Assembly (NCBI GenBank): GCA_020091685.1
Contig: CM034592.1
Location: 41,747,622 to 41,811,621, forward strand
Direction: 5' to 3'
DNA: 64,000 nucleotides
From: Lutjanus erythropterus
Taxonomy: Eukaryota > Chordata > Actinopteri > Lutjaniformes > Lutjanidae
This document shows positions 47,546-58,915 of the stretch, in pieces (the stretch's first letter is position 1; each line of letters starts with the position of its first letter). The notes under the pieces were generated by a model, which saw nothing but the letters and a program-made list of their open reading frames with translations, was not told where the DNA came from and searched no databases. The translations under genes were made by a program, and so were the position numbers.

Positions 47546-47694
47546 AAGTGTTACTTTCAGGGTCTTTAACTCAAATTGCTCCTCACAAAGCTAGAAATTA
47601 TAGGGCTGGCATATAAAATCATCCACGTTTGAAACATACATTCATTCTGACATGCCCTGCCTTTTTATCATCAAAAGTGTAGAAAGAGAAGTAT
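47546..47694. other. No recognisable feature
   Basis: Short spacer between the array and a CA microsatellite. Confidence 0.4.
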
Positions 47695-47695
47695 G

Positions 47696-47731
<36 letters not shown>

Positions 47732-47740
47732 GACACACAC
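47695..47740. repeat. (CA)n microsatellite with GCGCGC core
   Basis: CA units interrupted by CGCGCGC and one CAGA. The alternating CG and CA sequence is favourable for Z-DNA. Confidence 0.93.
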
Positions 47741-48186
47741 TCACAGTTCCACACATGGGCAGCATCACACTTCTCCTTGCTCAGTGAGATTATTGATGAC
47801 GGGTTCAGTAATTTGTCTCGTAAATGAGACACAAAAATATCTTTTTACTCTGAGGACATTCAAATGCAATTAAGGCCAGTTTATTAATGATGTGTGGAGA
47901 CGGAGAAGAGTTTCTTCACTCCTTTATTCATCTCACAGAGTCAGTTTCCTTCCCACTGAGGAATGAGTACAGACGCGTCTGGACCAATCACAGTCTGAGT
48001 GCACTCATTGACAGAGCACACTTTTATTTCCCCTTAAAAACGTGGCTCGTTAAAGACGGATCAGGGGTTGAACTGAATCTGATAGTGAAGGAATTCATCT
48101 GCTTATTGCAATTTATACAGTTAAATTCGTAATCTTAGCTGTTAGTGATAAATCCCTGTAGTACATTTACGTAAAACTAATGCCTC
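47741..48186. other. No recognisable feature
   Basis: No gene or named repeat is visible. Confidence 0.45.
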
Positions 48187-48280
48187 TATATGGCCTACAT
48201 AAGCAAACAAGACCATCTGTGACAAGTTTGGCTTATAGTTATTCTTAACACCTGCCAAGAGGTTGATTCTCCTTGAAATC
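48187..48280 (+). repeat. Dispersed repeat C, copy 2
   Basis: Partner of 27280-27383: TATGGCCTACATAAGCAAAC, AAGACCATCTGTGA, GATTCTCCTTGAAATC. Confidence 0.6.
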
Positions 48281-48360
48281 TCCCTCTAGCGTCATGTTTG
48301 CACAGCCCGTCCTCACCAGAAAACTTTTTGTCAAAATCGAATATGTGAGCTGTGTAATTT

Positions 48361-48536
48361 AAGGCTGCAACTAATGATTATTTTCATAGTCAGAAAGAAA
48401 AATGTCAGAAAAGGGTGATAGATTTTAATCATGTGTTTTACAAAAGCTCAAGATGACATTGTTAAATGTCTTCTTTTACTAACAACCCAAAGATATTCAG
48501 TTTACTATCTTTACTAGAGGAGTTAAAAAAAACAAA
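48361..48536 (+). mobile_element. hAT-type repeat ('AGGCTGCAACTAATGATTA')
   Basis: AAGGCTGCAACTAATGATTA, AATGTCAGAAAAGGGTGATA, CTCAAGATGACATTGTTAAA, TGTCTTCTTTTACTAACAAC and CCAAAGATATTCAGTTTACT follow, in order, a very common teleost element. An AT-rich palindromic piece after the terminus is missing here. No coding capacity. Confidence 0.7.
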
Positions 48537-49094
48537 GAAGGTAGGGGTGTCTCTACTGTTACTAAAGAAGGAGACATTACAGTGGTGTTTTCATCTTATT
48601 ATGAGTCTCGTGTGTAAATGGGATGAGATAAATGAGAAACTTTAAAACTGTTTAAAATATGAGTATTTTTGCAGTAAGATGATCTGCTGCTCTGTTTCAT
48701 GTTAAGAGTGCTGTGGTTTAGATTAGTGTGGAGGAACAGTGAAGTGTTACCTGCTCTCACAGTGACATGACGAGTCGAGTCTCTGTCCTCTGCTGTCCGA
48801 CACGTTTTGCATAAATGATCTGCAGCAGCGTTTCTCATCTTTCTTATAAAACCCAGCGCCGTCTGTTTTAAGTAAATGAAGAGGAGACACAGGAGAGGGA
48901 GGAGGGAGCGCTTGTTTTGTGAGCAGCACGTGTCCAGTGAGAGCGGTGCAGGCAGAGACAGCGGGATGGATGGCTGGGTCAAACAAACACAGGACTTTCA
49001 CTCAGGAGAGCGAGGTTTGAGTTATTTGTGAAATGAAAAGTCAGCGTGGAGGCATGTAAAGTTTATGTACATGGCTTCTGGAGCATCACCTGAG
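48537..49094. other. No recognisable feature
   Basis: Includes a purine-rich patch at 48880-48915. No gene. Confidence 0.5.
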
Positions 49095-49780
49095 TGATGT
49101 CACTTCCATCACGTAACATTCGTAACATACTTATTTTAACCCCAACCACAATCTTTTCCTAAACTTACTCAAATAGTTTTTATGGCTAAACCAAACTGCA
49201 ACTGTTTCACAACATAAACCACTTCTTTAATGTCATGTGGCTTAAGTCATGTGACTTTCATGACGTATTAAAGATCTGGTAAGTCCGCCGCTGCTGATAC
49301 TCTCCACCAGTCGTTTTAGGAGTCATTGGTAATCTACTGTTCTGTTGTTTAGATATGAAGATGTGTTGGTTTGGGCTCCACAATCAAGTTCGCGATAATA
49401 AACATGCAAAGTCCAGGCAGATTTTCAAAATAAAATCACAAAAGGTTTAGGAAACAAAAGTACTTGGGTCAAAACAAGTATGTTACTTCCATAAGTTCAC
49501 ATACATAATGTAACATATGTAGCATTTTAAAAAGAAATCAAAGTTGACTCTTTACACAGGACACAAACCCCTCCCACGCCTGTTTGACCCGTCCATTCAC
49601 CCCACCTCCTCCATTCACAGCCCCTGTCACTGTTTGCTCTAGGTCACCTGACTCTGTCAGCACATTAAAATAATGCTAGAGGGGAGCCTCCGGAAATCAT
49701 GCTAGAAGGGTACCTACAGATTCATAATTTGAAGCATAGAGATACTGATGTAGCTGCTATATTTGACACATTGGGAGTGA
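49095..49780. repeat. Dispersed repeat B, copy 1, with inverted arms
   Basis: The left part (TAACATACTTATTTTAACCC and TCTTTTCCTAAAC, 49128-49165) is the reverse complement of the middle part (GTTTAGGAAACAAAAGTACT to AACAAGTATGTTA, 49446-49488), so the element has inverted arms. The right part (49644-49770: AGGTCACCTGACT, GAGCCTCCGG, GCTGCTATATTTGACACA) aligns with 53074-53190. AACCACAATCTTTTCCTAAAC-like text is frequent in fish DNA repeats. Outer limits are approximate. Confidence 0.55.
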
Positions 49781-50260
49781 GAACTGACAGTCATAAAAAT
49801 CTGCTAAAAAAAAGGTGCATCATAGCATTTTGAGTTTATCTGTTTCCACATATTTAGGTCTGCAGTTGCTTCTTCATCAGTCTACTTGATGTTCTTGATC
49901 TTCCTCTCCTTGCCATGTTTCAAAGACAACCTGAACAAAGCATTGAACAGCTGACTGCCTTGTATTGGATTGTGGGATACCGAGGAGCTCAAAAACATAC
50001 AGCTGACCATATCTCCTAGAAATTACATTTATACAGTACAATTTCACAACAGTCAGTATGTTCTGGAGGAAATATACCAACTGGATTACATTTTATTTTA
50101 ATGAGGAACTCAAGCAAATAAAGTATCTGCCAATCTAGCAGAACAACTTTATAATCTCGCCAAACTACTTTATTTTCTACTTGTAAGCCTTGAGTATCAT
50201 TTAGTCCCATTATATTGGAGAGAAGGCAGACATCTCTATGGCCGAAACTCTGCAGCTCAC
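49781..50260. other. No recognisable feature
   Basis: No gene or named repeat is visible. Confidence 0.45.
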
Positions 50261-50371
50261 ACCAGAAAAATCTAGATAGATAAATATCACTACAGGCCAG
50301 GGGAAAAAAATATGTATTTTTGATTTTAGGGTGAGGTGTCCCCTTGAATTACAAAAGGCAGAGAACTACTG
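50261..50371 (-). mobile_element. hAT-like terminus (same family as 22378-23165)
   Basis: On the minus strand it starts CAGTAGTTCTCTGCC then TTTTGTAATTCAAGGGGAC. The TTGAATTACAAAAGGC block is shared with the right end of the 788-bp hAT element at 23139-23155. The other end is not identified, and the inner limit is approximate. Confidence 0.5.
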
Positions 50372-51144
50372 ATTTGGACGAGCTTTTGAACTGGCACAAG
50401 CCCCGTCCAAATGTAATGATGTGTGCAGTCTCGAAGTGCACACCAACTGTCGCCATGGTTCAGAGTCTGTATCTGCTGAGGTGCATCTACACGAGGAAAT
50501 TTTGATTCACTTTAAAAATAAGCAGTGAGAGCAGCAGGTTTTATGAGAGCACAGAGTCACTGTGATCAGTGGTTTAGTTCACAGATTTCATGGACCAAGT
50601 CAAATACCAGCTCCAGTCTGTGGCTCAGTTTAAGCACTTAATTAAAATCTGTGTGCTCCTATAAATAACATTACAGGAAGAAGTGTTTATGTGTGATCCT
50701 TCCAAGAACTTGAGTCTTGGACAACTTCCAAACAGGCAGTCAAACTTGGTAACCTACTTACTGCTGCAGTGAAACACCTGAAACCAATTTGGCAAGAAAC
50801 TGTTCCTCCCTCATGGTGAGACAGCATTACCTGGGAGGCACAAACAAACACCAACAAACCAACAGAACGGAGGCAGATCTGTCGTAATGAGGTTAGACTT
50901 CAGACAAAGAACGTGCTCAAACAACAAAACAAGGAGCTTCGGCGCTAATTAGTGAAACTGAATTTACTGGAAATGATAAGAAATTATAAAATAGTAGAAG
51001 TAAGCATTGTTTTTCTTACTTCCTGTGTTGTTTATCACACCATGACCACTTTTGGGGTTACCAATCCTTAAAGGGGTTCGGCTGTAGTTGCTAATTGCAT
51101 TAGATCTTCGTGCTCTTGTCTGAGATTATGGACTGATCTTTGTT
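50372..51144. other. No recognisable feature
   Basis: No gene or named repeat is visible. Confidence 0.5.
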
Positions 51145-51335
51145 ACAGCTGCGAGTAATGATCATTGTCATTATGGATTAGCCTGAGGATTTTTTTTTTT
51201 TCAGAAAATTTTGTCAGAAAAAAATGGCTTTCACAATTTCCCAGAGACCGAACTTATGTGTTCATGCTGCTGGTTTTGTAAAATTAACAGTCCAAAACCA
51301 AAATCTATTCCTTTCACAATGATATTAATGAGATG
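51145..51335 (+). mobile_element. hAT-type repeat, second copy
   Basis: ACAGCTGCGAGTAATGATCA, TTGTCATTATGGATTAGCC, TTTGTCAGAAAAAAATGGC, TTCACAATTTCCCAGAGACC, ACAGTCCAAAACCAAAATCT and TTCACAATGATATTAATGAG follow the same teleost consensus as 48361-48536 but keep different parts of it. Confidence 0.65.
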
Positions 51336-52369
51336 GCAGTCTCGAAGTCAAAGACTTTATATTCACATCCACCACCCTGACTTTCACAAACTTCACTGCT
51401 GATTGAACATTTGGATCAATTTCAGCTGAAATGTTTTTTGAAGTATGATAGCAAGGCCTCATTTACTACGGTGATAACGACAGCTTCTTTGTGGCTTAAA
51501 TGTACTGTGTGTACAGAAAGGCACATGCTTTTTATCCGTGAAATACCTAATTCCGTCCTTCAGTCTGAAAGATTTTCAGTTTCATTGTGCAGAGGTAAAT
51601 AAGGCAAGGAAAGTCAACTTAGTTTTTCATCAAGGACATGTTCTGCACTGTGCTGTGCTTTCTGCTTTCGGATTAACAGGGTTAAATTGACTCGATAAGT
51701 CTTCATAATAAGAAGAAAACACATTGCTGAAGCAACTCATGACCTTGAATGACCTGTGAGCTCTGGTTACCAAGCAGCCAGTACAGTAGATAGTAGAGCC
51801 CCGGTACTGTACGCTCATGTTGATCACGTCATGAGTAACATGCTGAAAAAGCAAAGCTTGTTTAAATACAATAGATTTGACATTTAACCTTTGTTGAGTT
51901 GCTCATAAATTGTTTATTTGCTCGACTTAACTTGTCCCAATGGACAGTTCAGATGGGTTTTCAGCAACAAGCTATTTGAATTTCATGATTTTCAGAGTCT
52001 AACTGAAGTTACTTTTAATTGACAGTCAACCACACTGGTTTAAAGTTTCAAGGCCGGGCTTTAAGATTCAACTAAAGGAGGTTATCTACCAAAGAAGGCT
52101 GAAAGAGAGGAGAAAATGAAACAAAGAAATATCTAAAAAACAAAGTAAGAAATGATGAAAGTGCATGTATTGATTTTCTGGTAGTAGAGTTCACAAAAAC
52201 TTTAAAAAACCTCAAAGATAAACCACCACAGTCATGGTCTTATACAGTTATCACTCTATTTAGACACCCAGCAAACACAAAGCATCCAGTCATTTGTGCT
52301 CGTGTTCATCCAACATGTTCTCACTCCTAACTCATTAAATACAGCAGTGGGCCTTCACTTCTAAACTAT
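51336..52369. other. No recognisable feature
   Basis: No gene or named repeat is visible. Confidence 0.5.
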
Positions 52370-52840
52370 GACGGCTAAATTCCACCAGCGGCGCCACGTC
52401 AGCTGGACCTGATCGCAGCCATTCTACACAATGCTCATGATTCCACCAGCAGCGCCTCGGCGCGTCCCAGAAGCGGCTGTCTGGTCTGCTGTGCTTCAGA
52501 TACACGCCGAGTCTGTTTTATGACAGATGCTTCTTCAGTTGGCACAGTGCTGATCGAATGGGCAGGAAGTCAGATACAGAAAAGGCAGGGAGAATTCGGT
52601 TAATTTTCAAAATAAAAGACCTCCTGCAGACTCATGATCATAAAGGCAGACAGAAAAGAAACTATGTAACCATGTAGCCTGCTTATCCATGGTAGAAGCA
52701 CAAAGAGCAAAGAAAGATCTAATCAACAAAATCTGAGCAAGTCAACATAATCAGGCCGGCAAAACACTCCGCTTCTGAAATGCTTCTGGTGAAGCTTGCA
52801 GCCATACAGAGGACGGATCAGAAGAGTGGCACAGACTTGG
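52370..52840 (+). repeat. Dispersed repeat A, copy 2
   Basis: The longer partner of 4051-4466, with an extra TTATGACAGATGCTTCTTCA segment and a second TTCCACCAGCAGCGCC. The order of blocks is the same in both copies. Confidence 0.7.
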
Positions 52841-52889
52841 TGCTGGGAGAAATCAACCAGCGATGCTGTAGGCACCCCTCTCGACCCAG

Positions 52890-53195
52890 TTTTGTACATG
52901 CAGGGCTACATGGTCAAGTAACCACGCAACACCTGGGTAGACTTTCAAATTAAAGGCACAAACTACTTAGGTAAGATTAAGAGGAGATTGTGGTTAGCGT
53001 TAAAATAAGTATGTTAGGCTACTTACCTGTGTACGTGTACACTTCCTCCATATATAGACTCTCTGGCTCTTTAGGTCACCTGACTTCAACAGCATGTTGG
53101 AACATAATGCCAAAGAAGTGCCTCCAAAAATGATGCCAAAGGGGTCCTAAAGCACTGATCAAGCTGCCATATTTGACGCACATTCCTCTTAGCGC
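52890..53195 (+). repeat. Dispersed repeat B, copy 2
   Basis: Aligns with 49372-49780: GGTAGACTTTCAAATTAAAG, AAAATAAGTATGTTA, TTTAGGTCACCTGACT, GAAGTGCCTCC, GCTGCCATATTTGACGCA. It follows repeat A directly, so A and B may be parts of one larger element. Confidence 0.55.
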
Positions 53196-54024
53196 TGGTT
53201 TGTTCTCCAGCAACCCCAGAGGAAAAAAAAATCTGCCTCTGTACCTGCTATATGTTTCGCTTTCTTCACCAGCTACTCAGTAATTTTAGCCATTTTCAGA
53301 TAAGAAGTCCAAACTATGTCCTGAAAATCAGGAGCACAGGTGCTCTTAGGATATTGTCTGCAGGAGATGTGTTCACACATTGGAAATTCTCTATATGGGT
53401 TAGGTGAGGTGTGGTGCATGAAGGAGTAGGAGGACTCATCTGTACTGTCATGATATTAATACAAGCCGAGTCTCAAACTGAACTCACTGTCATTGACATA
53501 GAGATCAGCTGATTTCAGTCAACCTGCCCTGCAGGAGAGACAGCACGTATGCTTTTACTTGCTCTGACTGTAATCTGATGTTTTCACATCATAGATGACA
53601 AAAATTGGCAGTAAAACATGAGCGCATAGAAACATAGGCTGTTATTGATAGACAGATAGTCTGTATGAAAACTACAGGATCACCAAAAGTCTGGAAAGTG
53701 ATATACAGGCAAACAGAAAAGAGACGAAGCAGCTAAACGCCGTGCAGTGTCATCAGCATGCCCACTCGCTCCTCCACACTGAGCTGCTCTATTCACACAT
53801 GTGACTCACCCGGAGTTTGGGACTTGGGGGCTGGCAGGGTTAAGTCCAGCATAAATAATGGAAACATCTGTGTTTGCACATACAGCTCCTCTGGGTAATG
53901 TCAAGAAAGTTGCATTGAGTTGTGAAAAAGATTTTTGCCTGCAATTTGGTGTTTTGCAGGTAGTGTGCATTGTTTTTTAGTGTGCTGAAAACAGCTGCCT
54001 GTTGCACTTAGCACTTATTCACCC
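53196..54024. other. No recognisable feature
   Basis: No gene or named repeat is visible. Confidence 0.5.
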
Positions 54025-54441
54025 TCTTCACTCAAGTAAAAGTGAAAAGGTTTTGTCTTCTTATGTCGTTTTTGCGTTGTGCAGTCTGTCATATAGTTTT
54101 GTTGTGTTCTGTCTACGTCATTTTTGTCCTGTTACGTCTGTTATGCACTGATGGATACACAGATGAATCGTCTTTTCTATATGTTATTCTCCCATCCGCT
54201 TAGGTTGAAATTTGTCTTAATGTTGGGAAGGTGGTGCTCAATAATGCAAAAAATAAAGAATCAATAACTCCCCTCAAATGCATTAACACTAAAATAACAA
54301 GCCTGTTTTGGAAATGTAAGGAGTAAAAAGTACAGATATTTGTCTTAAAATGTGGGCAGTAAAAGTAAAAAGTACAGATACCTGAAAAATCTACTTAAGT
54401 ACTGTAACTAAGTATCTATACTTAGTTACTTCCCGTCTCTG
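54025..54441 (+). mobile_element. Teleost 'AGTAACTAAGTAC' repeat, truncated copy
   Basis: The right end (TCTACTTAAGTACTGTAACT, AAGTATCTATACTTAGTTAC, TTCCCGTCTCTG) and the middle (CTTTTCTATATGTTATTCTC, AAATGTAAGGAGTAAAAAGT) match the element at 61264-62407, without the insertions found there. The left end is poorly preserved. Confidence 0.6.
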
Positions 54442-54650
54442 ACCACAAGAGAGACATCATTAAAATCCAGGTAAAACAAATTAAATCTCATTATTGAAAA
54501 AGTATTCTCAAAATTCATTCTTATTATTTACAAGCGCGAGGTGTATTGAATGAACCCAGCAAAGTTACCTTTAACCATGAATGAAAACCAACTGCTAACA
54601 CAAAAAACAAAAAACAGTGTGACAAACACACAAAACACACACACTTCCAC
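54442..54650. other. No recognisable feature
   Basis: Short stretch with A- and CA-rich text near its end. Confidence 0.4.
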
Positions 54651-54854
54651 CTTGTGCATGGAGAGCAGGCTGACAAGCAGTGTGAGTCAGCGTGGCTGGA
54701 GGTGACTGGGTTGACAATGAGCAGACTTGCATTGTGCTCCGGTGATTCTTCTCCTCTTCAAGGCTGACTGAAGGAGTCGGCACCGCTGCCGGCTGCTGAA
54801 TAGGCTTCCTTTGTCTGCGGAGGAGGTGTGTTTGGTTTGTGTCTTCAAGGACAG
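54651..54854 (-). other. Open, splice-flanked 204-bp segment (possible exon)
   Basis: On the minus strand, CTTGTCTCAG precedes 54854 and has acceptor form with a T-rich upstream. GTGGAAGT follows 54651 and has weak donor form. Between them one frame is open for 68 codons and includes LEDTNQTHLLRRQRKPIQQP and VSLEEEKNHRSTMQV. The composition is protein-like rather than repeat-like. I recognise no domain, and an open frame of this size can occur by chance, so this is a weak candidate only. Confidence 0.15.
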
Positions 54855-55854
54855 CTGAGACAAGAGTCATAAACAAACCGAGAAAACATTTCTTTCTTTG
54901 ACTTAAATGTAAAGGGACAGATTAACACAACAGGAGTTAAAGGCAGAGGGAGAAACGAGGCTTACAGTAAATCAAACTGCAGTGGACACGACATAAAAAC
55001 AGACTTCTGTCACATAACATGTAACTTAAAGGACACTATAAACAAGTCAAAAAGTCTGTTTTAATGTTTCCATCTGACATGTTTTAAAACAAGAATACTG
55101 TGAAAGTGTAAAAGTAAAGTTTCCTGACAGCTGTGCACATGGTCTAATGCTAATGCTAAAAGACTGAGGATAAAGCTAGCTTACATCTCAGCAAACATTG
55201 GTCGAACGGTGAAATACGGCAGGTTTATCTACGGAAATACACTCATTAACGTGGGAAAAGGAAATGCAGGGACAAGGTCAGTGCAGCGGACTCAGTGGTC
55301 ACTCAGCCAAATGAGCCGGACTACGATCACTGAAGATAGCCGGGATAGGAGCTAAGCTAACTCGGCTTAGACCCGAGACAGCGAGCCAGAGTCAGCATTG
55401 TCGCCGACCCACTATGATTCTGCACCAGCCCACATCCTCCCTCTCAAAGCCCCACGTAACAAATGCAGATGCAGTGTTATCTAACAAGTTTGGCTGGAGG
55501 TACTGCAGCTAGTAAGCTAGTCTTAATTAGCCGGACATGCTATGCACACGTGTGCTCTTGTGTTTCATGTTTTTGAGAGAAGAGAAAAAAGACGTCACCA
55601 TCCAGACACTCCTCTCTGAGCCTCCTGCACGCTGCATCAACGTGTAGAGAAATGAAAAGTTTGTTAGCTCTAGTTAAGGTTGCTAAGCTATGATTGGACA
55701 GTTGCTGTTGGAGGTGGGGCTTAGCAAAGAGTCAATTCTGATTTACATTCATTTCATTCAGACAGGATTAAAACACAAAGCCTTCGCATTACCAAACTTG
55801 GCTATGAACCTGCTGTCAACAGAAGTGAAGTCCCTCCCCTTCCAGTGGACCACC
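54855..55854. other. Unassigned; possible DNA repeat
   Basis: CTTAAAGGACACTATAAACA at 55025 and GCTAAGCTAACTCGGCTTAG at 55350 have the look of fish DNA-transposon sequence, but no paired ends or second copy are found here. Confidence 0.4.
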
Positions 55855-56077
55855 AAGTTTTAAGTTAAGTGATGCAAACTAGTTACATGATGCAATTAAG
55901 TTACCTTATGCACATTAACTTACATAAGTCATATTACATGTGTACTTACTATTGTAACTAATAGACTTATTTTGACCAAAACCATGATTTTTTCCCAAAA
56001 CTAACCAAGTTGTTGATGTCTGCCTGGACATTGCATATTTATTATTGTTCAATTAAAGAACTGCCATGTGCAAAAGT
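55855..56077 (+). mobile_element. Short dispersed element H, copy 1
   Basis: Matches 58592-58802 end to end: AAGTTTTAAGTTAAGTGATG, TTATGCACATTAACTTACAT, CAAAACCATGATTTTTTCC, TTGTTGATGTCTGCCTGGAC, GAACTGCCATGTGCAAAAGT. The limits are set by where the two copies stop agreeing. No target duplication is clear for this copy. Confidence 0.75.
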
Positions 56078-57688
56078 GACACTTGCGGGGCACAAAGAGT
56101 CGGGATGTCACAAATTTAGTAGTCAATACCAATAGCAGTGAATTTCCACGTTGCTCAATACCCAATGCGATAGAAGGGTGCAGGGTTTGTTTTTTGATGC
56201 CTGAAAAGAAAAAAGAAAACTTTTCTGAGCTTCTAGGACAAAAGATTGAGTGAGATATTTCCTGACACTCATCACTGTCAGGGGAGCATGCTGGAGTGCA
56301 CATGTGACTTCTTCTGCTGAACTTTAAATATATATTTTAAACTCAGAGCGCAAGCAGTGTTTAAATTTACTGACATGATGACAGACAAAACTCCACGTCA
56401 TGTTTTGATGACAGATGACACAGACTGAACTGTGTCAGGACAGGAGTCTGCTGCTTGCATTATGTTAGCCATGGAAGCATTTAGCATTTAGCCACTGCAA
56501 AAGTCATGGAACATAGTTTTATACTGAACAATGCCAGCTATCTCAAAGAAAACTAACGGTAATGTGAATTTGAGGATAACAAGGAGAACAGTTTGGATAT
56601 GTTGTTAACATAACTTTAACATGAACTTTTTTTGTCTTTTTGTCTGAAAAGTTTGATGCCTGTTTTGCATATTGTTTTGTTGCAAATTTATTAATAATCC
56701 CTAATGATCAGCCTCAAACACAAAGTACTTCCATACACAACTCTGTTTACAGTTCTTCTTTTCAATGAGTTAAGGCCGAGCTGTCACTGCAGGAGTGGCG
56801 TCGTGTTTTCAGAATTTTGGCATTGAATTGGTGCCCAAGTATCGGTTCTCATGACATCCTGAATGCCAAGCCGCAGGGAGGGAGGGAGACGACAGCAAAG
56901 TAAGACTGAGATCTTTCCTCTATTTTTCGTTTTATGGAGAAAATCAAGACTGAAAAAACAATCACTGAGAAAATGGGCGCTCAAGGTTGCGCCTGTTACC
57001 TGCATAATACAGAGAACATGACTAGTTTAGATGGATTTTTTTTATATCAGTAGCAGCAATGAATGATTACATAAGAAAAAGTTAGATCCCGTTAAAAAAA
57101 CATACTAAGTGAGCTGCTTTTTCTTACACTGAGGAAGCATCACAAAAGTGTCTCCACAAACTCTCCTGTAAATGAAGAGTGACAGACACAATTTAAGCAC
57201 AAGCGAACAAGGGCAGCTGATAAAGCACCTGGATAAACAAAATTAAATGCATTTTAATGTTACATAACTACTTTTTTTTCTTGCTGATGTAACACCAAGG
57301 ATACTATGCTCCTGCACAGTAGAATATGCAATGCTTCCTGCAGAGTAAAACTGATAAAAGTGTTCAGATGGAATATAAAACCTGAGAAATAGTTTTCAGT
57401 TTTGGTCAGTTAACTATATATATAACATATTTATTAAAATATATGTTTTGTGCACAGAATAGACCAACATCATGAGGACAAAATAGATTATAAACATGCA
57501 GTACATGAAGAATGGATCAGGGAAGAATGTAGAGAAACTTCAGGTACTTCCAAACAGTCCTGAGCCACACAAGATCCTCATCAAGACCTAAAACCTGGAA
57601 GAGGTCAGACTACACAAACAGAGGAGGCAACACTCGGCTACACCATTCAGAGACAGAGAGACAAGGACAACAAGCATACAAGGGACAC
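56078..57688. other. No recognisable feature
   Basis: No gene or named repeat is visible. AT-rich around 57410-57440. Confidence 0.5.
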
Positions 57689-57714
57689 AGAGAGAGAGAG
57701 AGAGAGAGAGAGAG
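57689..57714. repeat. (AG)13 microsatellite
   Basis: Thirteen AG units within a wider purine-rich stretch (about 57600-57920). Confidence 0.95.
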
Positions 57715-58499
57715 GAAGGGGAGGAGAGGCTGAAGCTCCCAGAGGGCAAAGATCTAGATCCAAACATCTGGAGTCAGGCACCATCAGCCAGGGGAGAGAA
57801 AAGTCCCCGGACGGTCGATGAACCAGCTCACAGGAGCCTGAGCGAAAAGAGAGGACAAGGAGGAGAAACTAGGGAGAGTGACAAGAGAGACACATGAGAC
57901 AAGAGGTACACAGCTGTGCTTTGAGGGCAACAAACAGGGTTAAGCCCCTTTTACACAGGACAAAAAAAACCCACTAACACCCACTGCATCAGCCCAGAAT
58001 AGCAGAGTTTGCACCTAATGTGTATTTGAGTGTATTTAACTGATGACCGACTTGTGTTAAGAGGAGTTGCTGAACAGTGCAGAGAAATTTTACTTCCTGT
58101 AAATTCCTCACAATAAAAGTCCATTTTACTCTGCTATCCAAAAGCAGCAAAATCAGGAAATGTTACATTTTCACCTGCAGAAAATTTAACATGACTCAGC
58201 TGAGAGAATAAAATAAAGGGCTTTACACACCAATAGTGACACGAATAAATGGCATGAAGTTGCAAAATTTCAAACCCCTTGCCTATTCACATCAAGCATG
58301 ACGCAATTTTGTGTTTAAATTATTAAGCTTCTAAAAATAAATCACAAAAATATGTAATCACCGTCAACTGAATATGAATTGCTGCTAGTTAGGGCAAAAA
58401 GGATGAGTTTGGATGTAAAGGTCATTTGACTTTGTGCACCTTAAAAAACATAATTTTATGGCTCACCGGGATTCAGGAGTCTGCAGCCAAACTAGTGTC
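57715..58499. other. No recognisable feature
   Basis: Purine-rich at first, then ordinary AT-rich sequence. No gene. Confidence 0.45.
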
Positions 58500-58915
58500 T
58501 CTGTGAGGCTGTACAGTGATGCTACTAAGACACTGCTAACATGATGATGTTTAGCAGGTATTGTTTATCGTGTTGACTTTCCTAGTTTAGCAAGTTTTAA
58601 GTTAAGTAATGCAAATTTGTTACATGATGTAATAAAGTTACCTTATGCACATTAACTTACATAAGTCATAAGTGTAGTTACTGTTGTAACTTATTTTGAC
58701 CAAAACCATGATTTTTTCCTAAAACTAACCAAGTTGTTGATGTCTGCCTGGACAATGCATGTTTATTATTGCTAAATTAAAGAACTGCCATGTGCAAAAG
58801 TTTAGTTTAGCATGTTAGCAAGCTAACATTTGCAAGTGCAGCTGAGGCTGGTGGAAATATCATTACTTTTCTAAAGTATGTGAAAAATATGCTGGTTAAT
58901 CCAATGGCTGTCAAG
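58500..58915 (+). repeat. Teleost repeat G, interrupted by element H
   Basis: GTACAGTGATGCTACTAAG, CTAACATGATGATGTTTAGC and AGGTATTGTTTATC lie left of the insertion. ATGTTAGCAAGCTAACATTT, GTGCAGCTGAGGCTGGTGG and ATATCATTACTTTTC lie right of it. Removing 58592-58811 restores the usual order of this fish repeat. Confidence 0.65.
58592..58802 (+). mobile_element. Short dispersed element H, copy 2, inserted in repeat G
   Basis: 211 bp, flanked by exact 9-bp direct repeats TAGTTTAGC (58583-58591 and 58803-58811). It is non-coding. The 8- to 9-bp duplication fits a hAT-like or similar transposase. The element lacks good terminal inverted repeats, so its class is open. Confidence 0.75.

Noticed and set aside
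57560-57960. Possible exon in a purine-rich stretch with an (AG)13 array
   Set aside because: No frame is open over a useful length, and the bias is explained by the simple repeat.
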